A DNA stretch of 64,000 nucleotides from Buddleja alternifolia (taxonomy: Eukaryota; Streptophyta; Magnoliopsida; Lamiales; Scrophulariaceae): NCBI GenBank assembly GCA_019426215.1, contig CM033404.1, positions 26,846,843-26,910,842 of the forward strand, in the 5' to 3' direction. The notes beneath the pieces were generated by a model, which saw only the letters and a program-made list of their open reading frames with translations, had not been told where the DNA came from and ran no database searches. Below are positions 11,375-23,529 of this stretch, piece after piece (position 1 is the first letter of the stretch; the number at the start of each line of letters is the position of its first letter). A program made the translations under genes and the position numbers.

Positions 11375-12449
11375 CACCCACTATGAATGAAATTAATGCA
11401 AATGCAGACTATGCAGACGTAATGCAGACTATGCAGACACTCAGAGAGTTTGGGCAAAAATCTATTGCATCAGGAGAGGTAGCTTGTGGCTTTGAACCTT
11501 CCTTAGTGAAATACCATTGGACTTACTTGGCTACCCAATGAACGTGATGTCTTGAATTGGCCAGCCGTTTGTGTAAACCAAGACAATTATACTCATACAA
11601 TTATTTCTCTAACAGATTTTGTTCTCAATTGGGTCCGTTTTGGCAATGAAACACCATCTTGGATTCATAAGTGTTTACTATATTGAAGCGTGCCCTCACT
11701 TCTCACTTACATAGGTGATCTCCTATAAAGAGTACCCTGCCGTACCCTACTTTGTTACATCACATATTTAGACAGTATAGGAATCATTAAAAGCTACTTG
11801 CTTAACGTCAGCTACGCTCTGCAGGTTGCACTTGTTTATCCTAGGAATGGGTAAGAGTTTTAAACTCCTCAAGTGCATCACTGAATCTTCATAATTTCGT
11901 TCTCCCATTGAACCAAGATCTTGGGATCTCCAGTCAACAAGGTTGAGTTTCCACTATGTCAATTCTTAATTATGTAGGCTTTAGGCCCATTCCCATCGAT
12001 ATGCAGTTTATTTGATCTTTTAGGCATGCATTTGGATCCATACATTCTCATTTGATTTTACTCAATTAATAGAGACAATGCCACTGAAGATCACTGCTAA
12101 CGGTTTTATATCTTCGACATATGTGTCAAGACTACCACTTTACAAGCTATTTTGTGCCCTTCCGACTGTCGACTATTTTGTACAATGTATCGGAACAGGT
12201 GGCACAAAATCTTGCCAATAAAGAATATCCAGTTTTCCTCAATGTATTCTATCGGTACACTTGGCTATAAAGTATAGAGTAATCACAGTTCATAGTATAT
12301 TTCAGATATCTACGAACTCTAGTCAATGCCTTCAAAAGGTCATTACGTCGATTACTCGTGATACTCAATACATCTGCCTTTCCAGCTCGGATGTATGTCT
12401 AGCACCGGTATTGACCCACCATTCGTTTAGTTACCTCTCACTACAGTAG

Positions 12450-12720
12450 AGAGCGTAAGGTCCGACCACCCACCATTTGCCTAGCTTGGTTTTAGTGATT
12501 TAATCACCCACCATTTTGCCTATCTTGGTTTGTCTTGACGATCACCCACCATTAATGTGGTTCGGATTGTCATAACAAATACCCACCAATTATATGTTTC
12601 AATTTGTCCTCGACGGTCACCCACCATTTACATGGTTCGGATTATTTTTTATTAACCACTATCAGCATGGTTTAGCTTACCACATTTGTGGTTGTCCACT
12701 CGGAACAATTTTTTTTCTTA
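12450..12720. repeat. Diverged tandem repeat with CACCCACCAT core
   Basis: Five to seven degenerate units of roughly 45-50 bp share a core like TCACCCACCATTT followed by TGGTTCGG or TTGGTTT. They sit in the non-coding interior of the LTR element. Confidence 0.6.
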
Positions 12721-14225
12721 TTTCGACTATTGTCAGTACACCAACTATAATTTGTTTTACCAAATTGTCTATATCCGTAAAGACATTTTCATTTAATTTC
12801 AGACGTTTGATCGAATTTCACAATCGTACTCCGACAATTAACATCCTTTATTCTTGACCAAGTTGTGTACTTTGTATAATATGTCGTCCACATTTCTCTC
12901 TTCGGAGAGCACGTTTCATAATAAGAAACATTTAGAAAAATTCTCACTTAGATACCTTATAGGTTCATAGTGACGACGTTCCACATCATCTGTTTTAATT
13001 TCTTAAAATCAGACTCGATTTCCTTTCGCTAAATGAAACCGCGACTAGTTTAGCCTCAACAATTATTTCACTTTTATGGTGAAAATTGTAGGCTACAACT
13101 CTAAATAATGCAATAATTATTCTTAACACAAAATTGACTTTTTTAAATAAACATCACTATCACATGAAAAGAACATGCATTCAATTTAAATCAACTATTT
13201 AAGTGATGCATTTCTTTATTCATTGTGATCAGACTTTATTGTAAAGATTGTCAAACATAGTGAAGAATCACACTTATGGCATTTATTCATAAGCCGAAAG
13301 GAAACTACTAAACAATTACTTCATATATGCAAAGCAAAATAAAGTAATCTTATGCATGCACAATTATTTATTCTTAATTTAAGAGTAAATAACAAAGATA
13401 AAATATAATTAAATATTAAATCAGATATATCTCATGCTCAAATTTACATAATAAAATATTTAGTGCTTTAATACAATTAATTAAACCATAAACTTATCTC
13501 ATAATCATCATATGTGCTCGGCAGTAATGAGCATTTCCTCATTCACATGAATTTGTGCCTCTTCCGAATTTATTCACTGGACCTTTATTCTTACACTACC
13601 GGACGAGCAGCCAAGTCTCATCTTTTAACCAGTCAGTGACTATTGGTCTATTAATGCACCAATTCATCATATAGAATCACAAACTGAAAATGAAAACTTA
13701 TCTTAAAAGCCATTATCAATTAATGAATTGGACTCCAATTCATAGAACTCCAATTCATTCACAGCCTCGTAGTGCGTCTGACCAACGAAACTCGAATCCT
13801 CTTTCGCTCGGTTTGAATTTTACTACAAAAATAAATTCAAACTTCAATTAGTTATAAAATTATTAGAATTATAAATTATGACAAAAAATGAAAATTATAT
13901 GAAATTCCCTCTTGATTTCATCTCGCCATTGGATAACGCCATCTTCAGAAAACACTCTATATTGTCTTAAGTTGTTGGGAAAAATTCTAGTGCGTAACGG
14001 GCGGTGTTTATGAAGATGCAAAATGATAATGATGTGTTGAGGCAAGGGTTACCCTATTTTCTTAAGACAATATTGCCCCGCACTTGGTGGTCACGGAATA
14101 CAGCAATTGTCTCCCAAGATACAACGACAAAAGTCTCGGAAATAGTAGCACTACAAATTTCCGAATCTAGCGAACAAAATACTTGTTCCAAACTCTCTCG
14201 ATGGACATGGATGAATTAAATGCAC

Positions 14226-14456
14226 ATCTAAACATTTAATATACAAACTTATTCTTACAATATTAAAATAATATTTAAGAATATTTAAAGTACTCAAATT
14301 AGTACTAAATAATTCTTAAAATAATATTTAAGAACTTCAAGAATATTTTAAATGCTCAATTTAGCATTTAATATTCAACACTATTCTTAAAATATTAAAA
14401 TTAATATTTAAGAAACAAAAGAATATTCAAAGTACTCAAATTAGTACTAAGAATAA
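14226..14456. repeat. AT-rich repeated and self-complementary block
   Basis: Segments such as ATATTTAAGAA, TTCTTAAAATAT and CTCAAATTAGTACTAA recur two to four times in both orientations over about 230 bp. The block could fold into hairpins. It lies upstream of the minus-strand TATA box of the surrounding LTR. Confidence 0.55.
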
Positions 14457-14508
14457 AAGAGAGAAGAGAATATTATTTTTGGTGTAAATAAATTCAAACT
14501 ATGGAGGG

Positions 14509-14518
14509 CTATTTATAG
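14509..14518 (-). promoter_or_regulatory. TATA box in the old LTR
   Basis: The minus strand reads CTATAAATAG in an LTR-like setting. It supports minus orientation of the 11263-15225 element. Confidence 0.5.
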
Positions 14519-15162
14519 AGAATGGAAGGTTTTGGGATAAAAAGTGGAACTTTTCGTGTTTCTGCAGAAAGGCCCAAAGGTTGTGTCTTTTGGACAAAAG
14601 GCCCCCTGATTGAACCTTTTCGGACTTTTCACATTAGCCCCAAAGGTTGCACCTGTTCAAAACACCCCCTGAACTAAAAGACAAAAGGCGCCTGACATTG
14701 GCTCGGATACCGTGTGTCGGGTGCACCGTGAACCCGCCTCTCAGCGAATAAGAAGCCACTTTGTCCGGGTAGTGATTAGGTGCGGCCGGTTGCACCATCC
14801 GGCTGTGCAATTCAGCCCCTATCTTTCCACAAACTTTAATTTTGACCCCAAAACTTTGAATCTTGATTCATTAAGTCCTTTCAAATTGGTCCCTCAATTT
14901 TTCGATTTGAACATCTTAGTCTCGGACTAAATGAACTATTTTCCATACGACCGCGGCCGTCGATCGTATGATTGTAATCATTTAATCGCATTTGTTCATA
15001 TCAACTTATTGATTTCAATTATGAATCACATTTTAAGTGACACACTTTGTTAATTAATTTCTCATTCACCCGAAATCGAATTTGAGTAATTAAATACTCT
15101 AAATTTATCTACTCAAAATGTAGATTAATTTAAGCCAAAGACATTACACTTTCAACATGTGG

Positions 15163-15225
15163 AATTCACTTAAATCTCCCATAAAATCGTGCTAAACACA
15201 ATTTGCTCAATCAAGATTTCCAACA
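15163..15225 (-). repeat. 63-bp direct repeat, right copy (5' LTR start)
   Basis: Partner of 11312-11374. Its right end CCAACA marks the outer 5' edge of the minus-strand element. Confidence 0.8.
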
Positions 15226-15831
15226 ATTTTTGTATCCCTGCAATCTGCAGATGCAATCTTCATTTTCCCACAATATTTACTGTGAATGACAAATGCCCAA
15301 AGCTGCCGCCACTATATTTGCCTTGTAATGAGTTTGGCATTTGACAGAGGGATTTTTCCTTAATGGAATTCTTGCGTGTGAACAAGCGTAGAACTTGAAG
15401 TCATCTTCCCTAAGAATATGTAAATATTTTCAGGAACAATACTAGAATGAAACCCTAGCTCGTAATTTACAGATCTAATTAATCCTTCCTATCCTTCAAT
15501 TAATCAGTCGTCGTCACTCAATGAAATACTGTCATCAATGGCCTTCTTGTATTGCAGTTTTCTGATGAAAGTAATATGTGACTTGTCAATTTGATCATGG
15601 TTTTATGCAACTACTCTTCCCATTCCCATTACCATGGGTTTAATGTAGATGCCACCACATAGCATGAAATGAGATCATCCTCCATATTTAGTTGGATTGG
15701 GATAACTCATGGTTTTTGGCTATAAGCCGTACGTTATATAACGACTGCTCTCGGCATACAACTTTAAAAATTACTATAATCATGCTTCTGCTTCTGGCTC
15801 CATCCATCGTTATCTTCAATTTCAATGGTGG
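15226..15831. other. Sequence between two LTR elements, no gene recognised
   Basis: About 600 bp that belongs to neither neighbouring element. There is no long ORF or repeat structure. It continues across the next element at 20513, since the GGTGG duplication marks the insertion point. Confidence 0.5.
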
Positions 15832-16788
15832 TGTTTCGAAAATAAAAACAAATTAGATTAGGGAAGGATTTCGAGTAGTCGTTCCGAGCCCCGCGATAAT
15901 TCTCCATTTAGAATTATCTTTCAACCCCCGCGCTCGTGTTCGATGTGCTAGACGGTGGTTCAGACTTTAACACTTCGGCGTGTTGTTTAAACTAATTATT
16001 AGAATCGCAATTGACTAAAATATGTATTGTCTTCGAATGACACAATAATACAGTGAAGGAAAGATTCAAGTCCAGGTAAAAACTATCTCTCTGATACTTA
16101 AATCTAACACAAGATAATCTTGTACCTACGTGAGAATCTCTCAATCAAATGTATTACTTCTCACCCCCTGCGTTCGATTCGCTAAACGGTGCAGTGAAGG
16201 AAAGATTCAAGTACAGGTAAAAACTATCTCTCTGATACTTAAATCTGACACAAGATAATCTTATACCTACGTGAAAATCTCTCGATCGAATGTATTATTT
16301 CTCACCCCTGCGTTCGATTCACTAAACGGTGGTTCGAGCCTTTATAACTTAATGTTTTCCAGTTCAATTCCGAAACATTACAGGCAAGCGAATGCCAATA
16401 CAAGCCTTGAAGGCAAATGTCATCGAGTTTACACTACAACTACTCCTAAGTTACGCTACGATCTACTCCTACATTACGCTAGAAACTACTCCTAAGAAAA
16501 CAAAAATGCAGAAGTCTGATGATCTTGCGATGTCCTCTTGTCTCTGTCTGTGGCTTGTATATATATTGGTCTTTGAGGAACCCACGTTCCTTTCCTTCGG
16601 GAACCGCCTTCAATTGCTCTTTCAAATATTTTGAAGGAACCCACGTTCCTTTTCTTCGGGAACCGCCTTCAACCGTCTTCAACCGCTCTTTCAAATATTT
16701 TCGAATTTAACGCGTCTTTGCAGATTATTGGCTATTTTATTTCTTCGGATTCGATTCTTGGAAATAAACATCTAGGGACTTTCTTTCT

Positions 16789-16820
<32 letters not shown>

Positions 16821-17206
16821 TATATAGATATATATATATATATACACACACACACATATTTAGATATATATATATATATATATCAAAGAACTTTATTGAC
16901 ATTTTGGTATGTGGTGGGGCAAAAAGGTGTTGAATTATATAATAAAATATAGTGGTTCAAGTGGGGTATGTTTTGAATGGCACATTGCTTGAGCATGAAT
17001 TTCTTTGTTGCTCGAGCATGAATTTCTTTGCTACTTGAGCACTTGCTCGAGCTGGAACTGAGCAACCTGCTCGAGCTGGAGCGCTTCGAGCACTTGACTC
17101 GAGCTGCCATTTTCTGTGGACCCAATTTCATTCTTTTCGAATTTCTATAATTTGGGTTATTTGGGCTTTCTAATTCGATAGCCCAATTTATTTTATAGTG
17201 TAAACA
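15832..17206 (-). repeat. Left (3') LTR of the non-coding element
   Basis: This 1375-bp LTR contains a duplicated internal segment (about 16060-16190 and 16192-16320, both with GTGAAGGAAAGATTCAAGT), TA/CA microsatellites (16790-16880) and a GCTCGAGC-rich block (16985-17110). Confidence 0.9.
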
Positions 17207-17209
17207 AAT

Positions 17210-17216
17210 GCCCCCC
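17210..17216 (-). promoter_or_regulatory. Polypurine tract
   Basis: The minus strand reads GGGGGGC within ATTAGGGGGGCATT, three bases from the left LTR. It is the expected second-strand primer for a minus-oriented element. Confidence 0.65.
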
Positions 17217-17817
17217 TAATATACATGAACGTTTCGAGTTCATGTATATTAAAAGACACGTCTTTTGGTTAAAGACTCGTATTGCTTGAATCTCTCCCTT
17301 TCCTGTTTCGATTTCTCGATTCTTGTTCTTTACTTTCCCGAAGAGAAAGCCCATTTTGTTGTACTTTCTCGAAAAGTAATCTTCCTACTCACTTTCTCGA
17401 AGAAAGGAGCTGTCTTGTCATTCATCTCGAAGTAAAACATGGAAAATCCCATTTGATTATCTTCTAACATCTATCAATACAGCAAGCCATATTGGTAATT
17501 ACTTTCTCGAAGAAAAACATGGAAAATTCCATTTGATTTCCATCTGACAGCTATCAATACAAATGGCCATATTGGTAATTGTACCATGTGTGGTTTGACC
17601 ATAATTAACAATTTATACTAACAAAATATACAGAAAAAAGAGGTATAGTGATTTCATGTTGCTCGAGCAGCTCATTCTGTTTGAAATTTGCTGTGCGGAT
17701 TATGCCTCTCGAGCAAGTCCTCGTGCCTTTTGAGAAGCTTCCTGCTCAAAACGCTGTGCTTGAGCAGAAACTTATTTCTGGAGAGCAAAAACTTATTTCT
17801 GGATAGAAACTTATTCT

Positions 17818-18030
17818 AATAACTCAGCTGCAACCAAACTCGATATGTGAGATAAATTCGAATAACTTAGCTGCACCGAACTCAATATGTGAGATAATTC
17901 GAATAACTCAGCTGCAACCAAACTCGATATGAGAGATAATTCGAATAACCGAACTCGATATGTGAGATACTTCGAATAACCCAGCTGCAACCGAACTCGA
18001 TATGTGAGATAATTCGAATAACCCATCTAC
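17818..18030. repeat. Tandem repeat of about 41-43 bp, five copies
   Basis: Units contain AGCTGCAACC, AACTCGATATGTGAGATA and ATTCGAATAAC. One unit is shortened. The array lies in the interior of the non-coding LTR element and contributes to its TCGA excess. Confidence 0.85.
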
Positions 18031-18047
18031 CTATATATATATTCTCA

Positions 18048-18062
18048 AAAGGGACATGCCTA

Positions 18063-18105
<43 letters not shown>

Positions 18106-18168
18106 CAGGCCATTTTCCTTGAAAGGGACATGCCTACCTATATATATATTCTCGAAAGGGACATGCCT

Positions 18169-18215
<47 letters not shown>

Positions 18216-18235
18216 GAGCAAAGTCCATGCCATTC
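18048..18235. repeat. TA microsatellites alternating with GGGACATGCC units
   Basis: Long (TA)n runs at 18066-18100 and 18174-18208 alternate with a short unit containing AAGGGACATGCCTACC (three copies) and AAAGTCCATGCCATT-like sequence. The region is slippage-prone, so its length may be unreliable. Confidence 0.85.
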
Positions 18236-19183
18236 TTCTCGAAAGGAAAAAGGTCTCACATGACTATCTACTTTATGTGATTATAATAATGTTTATATGC
18301 ACAAATATTATTTTAATAAAAAGAAGATCTCAACCACCCACTTTGAAGTTTGAAATTTTGGAAGACATGGAAAATTGAAATGCTCAGCTTGCTCGAGCAT
18401 TTCAGTTCGAGCAGCTTGCTCGAGCTGCTTTTTAGTTCAAGCAGGAGCGCCCTCGAATTGCTGCGCTGTTATTTTAATAGTTCTTAGATACTTTCGAAAG
18501 ATGTACTTATAACCATTTTTACTTTATTTGTAAGAAATCTATGCTCATTTCGAAAAATGGTTTCCTTCTTCTTTTTAGCAAATCCTTCGAATGAAGCTAC
18601 AACTGTCGAGGTATCTTTACTGAGTCAACATCTCTTGAGGTCGAAATAATGAACACCCTCGAAATCGAAACTGAGCCCCTTTTCGAACCTTCAATTCGAG
18701 CATCTCTTAGCCATCTTCTTTGATTTGCCTTTCCAGTAAACAGAGATCGCTGAGAAAATCGCAGAAAAATTCTTTCTTTCATTTTCTCGAGTTACCCCTT
18801 CGATTAAGATTCGGTTCGAAGTACTTTACCGAATGTTTGAAACCGTCCATAAATACCAATTTAAAAACATAATTCGAAACACTAAGATTGACCCATTTCG
18901 ATTCGTACAAATTTCTTCATAACTCTTTCAGATGAGTCTTCAATTTTCCTGACATTTGCCTATTGTTTCTTCGAAAACCAGGCTCGTGCATCCTCTCAAT
19001 AATCATTTCGACCTGATTTATGGATCAAAGAATTTCCCCCAATACTTCCTCCCATATGGGCATCGGGCACAACTCGCCCCCTTGCATATGGTACTCGGAT
19101 ACTATTTGGGAACATAAACTTCATTGACTTATCGGTACATTCGAGAAGCCATTGTTTCCGTAATAAAAGGAGCGTTCGACTAA

Positions 19184-19201
19184 CTCCCACTATGGTCACC
19201 A
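19184..19201 (-). promoter_or_regulatory. Probable primer-binding site
   Basis: The minus strand reads TGGTGACCATAGTGGGAG six bases inside the right LTR. It starts with TGG as a primer site complementary to a tRNA CCA end should. I could not identify the tRNA. Confidence 0.5.
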
Positions 19202-19207
19202 TTTATT

Positions 19208-20179
19208 TGTTTCGAAAATAAAAACAAACTAGACTAGGGAAGGATTTCGAGTAGTCGTTCCGAGCCCCGCGATAATTCTCCACTTAGAATTATCTTTCAA
19301 CCCCCGCGCTCGAGTTCGATGCCCTAGACGGTGGTTCAGACTTTAACATTTCGGCGTGTTGTTTAAACTAATTATTAGAACCGCAATTGACTAAAATATG
19401 TATTGTCTTCGAATGACACAATAATACAGTGAAGGAAAGATTCAAGTCCAGGTAAAAACTATCTCTCTGATACTTAAATTTGACACAAGATAATCTTGTA
19501 CCTACGTGAGAATCTCTCGATCGAATGTATTACTTCTCACCCCCTGCGTTCGATTCGCTAAACGGTGCAGTGAAGGAAAGATTCAAGTACAGGTAAAAAC
19601 TATCTCTCTGATACTTAAATCTGACACAAGATAATCTTATACCTACGTGAAAATCTCTCGATCGAATGTATTATTTCTCACCCCTGCGTTCGATTTGCTA
19701 AATGGTGGTTCGAGCCTTTATAACTTAATGTTTTCGAGTTCAATTTCGAAACATTACAGGCAAGCGAATGACGATACAAGCCTTGAAGGCAAATGTCATC
19801 GAGTCTACACTACAACTACTCCTAAGTTACGCTACGATCTACTCTTACATTACGCTAGAAACTACTCCTAAGAAAATGAAAATGCAGAAGTCTGATGATC
19901 TTGCGATGTCCTCTTGTCTCTGTCCGTGGCTTGTATATATATTGGTCTTTGAGGAACCCACGTTCCTTTTCTTCGGGAACTGCCTTCAACTGCTCTTTCA
20001 AATATTTTGAAGGAACCCACGTTCCTTTTCTTCGGGAACCGCCTTCAACCGTCTTCAACCGCTCTTTCAAATATTTTCGAATTTAGCGCGTCTTTGCAGA
20101 TTATTGGTTATTCTATTTCTTCGGATTCGATTCTTGGAAATAAACATCTAGGGACTTTCTTTCTGTTATATATATATAT

Positions 20180-20213
<34 letters not shown>

Positions 20214-20512
20214 CAAAGAACTTTATTGACATTTTGGTATGTGGTGGGGCAAAAAGGTGTTGAATTATATAATAAATATAGTGGTTCAAGTGGGGTATGT
20301 TTTGAATGGCACATTGCTCGAACATGAATTTCTTTGCTACTTGAGCACTTGCTCGAGCTGGAACTGAGCAACCTGCTCGAGTTGGAGTGCTTCGAGCACT
20401 TGACTCGAGCTGTCATTTTTTATGGACCCAATTTCATTTTTTTCGAATTTCTATAATTTGGGTTATTTGGGCTTTGTAATTCGACAGCCCAATTTATTTT
20501 ATAGTGTAAACA
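19208..20512 (-). repeat. Right (5') LTR of the non-coding element
   Basis: This 1305-bp LTR is collinear with 15832-17206 and differs by scattered substitutions and shorter microsatellites. It is followed directly by the GGTGG duplication. Confidence 0.9.
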
Positions 20513-21151
20513 GGTGGCTAGGGCATTATGTTTTGCAATCATTGTACATATTTGTGGTTAGATCTCTAGTTAATGCAAATGAAATAATGAATAAAAGATA
20601 GTGAGACGAGCATGTAAAGATAGATATAATAATTTTTTCATGATTATGTTGTGGATGACTTATCTCATATAGTCATGCATCCTCAATTGTTTGCCTTGCC
20701 GAGATCATCAAATATCAAAAAGACCTCGTCGTCTAAAGTCCACCGCCTATGGAGCTTCGATGGAGTTCCCTGTCTTTGCATCCATGCTGCTTTCAATTTC
20801 ATGACACACACAAAGTGATTAGCATGAACGTCCCCATGAGTTTAGGAGAAGAGGCAGACTTGGGATGCACTTTCAGATGGGACTATTTTTGTGATCTGCC
20901 ATCAATAAAAGTGGCTTAATGATCCAACATCATTTTCTTGATAGAATCATTTCATATTAATAAGATGTTGACATTCCCTTTGGGAATGAGTATCATAATC
21001 AATTTCATGATCCCAGAGATGGTGTAATCAATTTCATGACCAAATACAGACTGATAACTTGTCAAATAGCATTGGAAGTGTCCTCCACGTGTCACCAACC
21101 ACCAATTTGTTTCCTCAATCGCTCCAATTTTCCCGTGGCAAAACCCAATCA
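20513..21151. other. Unassigned sequence between LTR element and hAT element
   Basis: About 640 bp with no recognisable gene. It continues the sequence of 15226-15831 before that was split by the LTR element. Confidence 0.4.
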
Positions 21152-21159
21152 ATCCTTAC

Positions 21160-21853
21160 CATGGTTCGCCGTAACGGTCGCGGTGTTCGTCGCGGAGACC
21201 ACCGTTCCAGTTCCATGGCACCGTCGCGGACGTTCCACAATTTTTTGGCTTAAATTGCTCAAAAATTATAAAAAAAAAATCCTGAAAATTTCTCCTGCAA
21301 TAATTCATGTCTTTCTTCTCTCTTTCATCAACAGATAATTCAACTCCAGGGATGCTTCAAATTTCATGTCTTTTTTTCACCATAATTCCTCCAAAGACTA
21401 GCAGCAGCAGCGGTTGCTGCTTTTTCTTCAATTCACCATCATCATCATCATCATAACAATCTTTTTTATTCCTCACCTTTGAATTCTTCACATCCCAAGA
21501 CTCCATTTTTAAGTCATCATCAACTAAACCCATCTTCTACAAACCCTAAAATCACCCAAATTCAACAAAATAAAAAAAATTCCCAATTTCCCACCAAAAT
21601 TGAGCAAAATTATAACAAATAATTCAAACTCATTTCAGAAATTAAGTCATATATCCAAATTCAACTGAAAAAAATGATAATTTCTTCCTCTCAACGGCGC
21701 CGTTAAAACGCCGGAACGGCCTCGTCCCGTCCGTCTCGCCGTTTTTCGGCCGTTCCAACTCGTTCCAAGTACAAAAACGAGTTGACCTGGAACTTTGGCA
21801 CGCCTAGGGCCGTTTCCGTTCCGGCCGCTATAACGCCGTTCCAGTGAACCATG
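21160..21853. mobile_element. Non-autonomous hAT transposon, 694 bp
   Basis: The ends are inverted repeats starting CATGGTTC: CATGGTTCGCCGTAACGG on the left, and CATGGTTCACTGGAACGG as the complement of the right. They are flanked by a perfect 8-bp duplication ATCCTTAC (21152-21159 and 21854-21861). An 8-bp duplication with CA...TG ends is the hAT hallmark. The outer 80-160 bp on each side are GC-rich with recurring CCGTTCC/GGAACGG, like hAT subterminal transposase-binding repeats. The AT-rich centre has no transposase; it contains short GCA and TCA repeats resembling a plant 5' UTR. Confidence 0.8.
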
Positions 21854-21861
21854 ATCCTTAC

Positions 21862-22299
21862 CACAATAAATAACATGATCAAAAAACATAATTATATAAT
21901 ACAATAGTTAAAAGAAGAATCATTACGAGTTGGGCAATATAAAATCGTCAAATGTAAAAACTAAAGGAAAGAGGATTTATTTCGGCTACATGCATCAATT
22001 GATTGCCCCTGCAAATCTTATTCAAGTCATACTCATGCCAATTATTTATTCAATTCCAAACCACAAGCCTTTTTATTTGACTTTTTCTCAAACAAGTGGG
22101 GAGAAACGTGTTGTGTTCGATTGCTTTTACTAAACCTTTGTACCATTTTCAAAGAGAGCACAAGTAAAAATAGACGTTATATGATCATAATCTAACATAA
22201 ACTTCTTGCATAAATCTGCAAAATTACCCAAACAAAATTCGGTTCATTAAACGTGCGAATACACGCACATCTGTCCTAAATCTCAAACCATGTATCCAA
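21862..22299. other. Unassigned sequence left of the Copia remnant
   Basis: About 440 bp, AT-rich, with no gene or repeat recognised. Confidence 0.4.
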
Positions 22300-22718
22300 T
22301 GTTGGGTGTAAATATGTAGTAAACGTGGAAGCGATATATGAAAGATAATATTTATTTTCAAAATGAGAGAATTACAATATTTTTCCAAGCTAATGCAATA
22401 TAATCTTGGAATATTTTTTGATACAAAAGGAGTTCTCTAACTCTCAATATACTCTCACTAAGCTCTCTATCTTTCTATGTTACAAATGAGTAGAAGTAGA
22501 GCTCTATTTATAGAGCTTACAACAATCTAAGCTTATCCCAAATCTAGAAGATAAGATGAGATAAAATAAGATAGGATGAGATAAGATAAGATAAGATAAG
22601 ATAGGATAAGATAAGATTAAGATAAGATTGAGGTGTAAACTTGTCTCCAAAATTGTAGGTTGTTCCGTTGTCGACTTAGTAAGCTTATGAGAGAAGAATT
22701 ACAAATTATATTTTAACA
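22300..22718 (-). repeat. 3' LTR of a Tnt1-like Copia remnant
   Basis: On the minus strand the LTR begins TGTTAAAATATAATTTG and ends TACACCCAACA (419 bp). It is preceded by the polypurine tract AAGAGGGGC (22719-22727). A TATA box CTCTATAAATAGAG lies at 22502-22515. Within it is a GATAA microsatellite (about 22547-22637). Confidence 0.8.
22547..22637. repeat. (GATAA)n microsatellite
   Basis: Variable GATAA, GATGA and GGATA units sit inside the LTR downstream of its TATA box. Confidence 0.85.
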
Positions 22719-22727
22719 GCCCCTCTT

Positions 22728-23529
22728 AATTTGTAATTCGCATGCCACTGTAGATATGCTCTAAATTTCTCAGAGTATGATGCTGCAATATTTCTTTTGT
22801 CTAGTGGATCCGTTTTGATCCAATCACATTCTTTCTTTCGGGAAGGTGTACGAGCTTCTCTATCTTCGTATTTTTCAATTCTTGTCATTCCTTCGTCCAT
22901 TGCAGTATTTCGGATTCCTACTTTAGCAACTTCTTCAATGATTTGCGGTACACGTGTAAGAAGTGCTACATCGCATGATCCATGAATTCCACTTAGGCTT
23001 CGTACCTTTCTGGTTGAACTTTCAGATTCTGGATAAAATTCGTCTGAGGATCCTGGTGAAATAGAGCTTGGACTTGAACTTGATGATCTTCCTCTTGTAC
23101 TTGGTTCATCTCTTTGATGTGATGGAGTTTTCATTGGTTCAGGCAAATATACAATTTTCTCTTTCATCTTTTCATTTTCTTCCCAATTCCATGATTGTTT
23201 TTCGTCAAAAATAACATCTCAAGAAATAATAAGTTTATTTGTCTTTGGGTTTAGTAAACGATATCCCTTGGATTCATCACTATAATCAGCAAAGATGAGT
23301 TTTTCTCCTTTATCATCAAATTTTTTTCAACGCTGGGAAGGAATGTGAGAATAAGCAATGCAGCCAAAAACTTTAAAATGATTTACCTGAGGTTTTCTTC
23401 GGTGCCCCACGTCATATGGTGTCTTATACGGAACTGCCTTTGTAAGTGAACGATTCAGTATATAGACTGCTGCATTGGCAGCTTCTGCCCAAAAACTTTC
23501 TACTGCTTGAAATAGTACATGCATACATC
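22728..23529 (-). pseudogene. Copia pol remnant: integrase C-terminal part and linker
   Basis: Read leftwards from 23529: integrase tail (FWAEAANAAVYILNRS, VFGCIAYSHIPSQ), then the region before RT (VYLPEP, a Ser/Pro/Glu-rich linker). A stop interrupts it near 23220, and the frame decays after MDEGMTRIEKYEDREA. RT and RNase H are almost entirely missing: the polypurine tract and LTR follow almost directly. The sequence resembles the Tnt1/Tork group. At 23529 it abuts, head to head, the integrase core of apparently the same element on the other strand. Confidence 0.8.

Larger units (their letters stand above)
11263..15225 (-). mobile_element. Non-coding LTR element, 3' LTR interrupted by the Sirevirus
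   Basis: Two 63-bp direct repeats (11312-11374 and 15163-15225) end identically with GATTTCCAACA. Read on the minus strand these are LTR starts, TGTTGGAAATC. The sequence just right of the left copy, CATAGTGGGTG on the minus strand, is a plausible polypurine tract. A minus-strand TATA box at 14509-14518 fits a long 5' LTR, possibly starting near 13973 (TGTTGGGAAAAA). I see no coding domain in the 3.8 kb between the repeats. The likely history is a non-autonomous element whose 3' LTR was cut at 11262/11263 by the Sirevirus. The primer site is not recognisable and the inner LTR edge is uncertain. Confidence 0.55.
15832..20512 (-). mobile_element. Complete non-coding LTR retrotransposon with GGTGG duplications
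   Basis: Two LTRs, 15832-17206 and 19208-20512, start TGTTTCGAAAAT and end TAGTGTAAACA (TGTTT...AAACA ends). They are flanked by perfect 5-bp duplications GGTGG at 15827-15831 and 20513-20517. The 2-kb interior encodes nothing recognisable, so the element depends on proteins from elsewhere. A G-rich tract on the minus strand next to the left LTR and a TGG-starting primer site near the right LTR indicate minus orientation. The left LTR is longer mainly because of TA/CA microsatellite growth and an extra GCTCGAGC-type unit. Both LTRs and the interior are exceptionally rich in TCGA. The family could not be assigned to Copia or Gypsy. Confidence 0.9.

Noticed and set aside
23446..23529. N-terminal extension of the plus-strand integrase ORF
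   Set aside because: This part is the opposite strand of the minus-strand integrase C-terminal remnant; the real plus-strand homology starts at about 23530.
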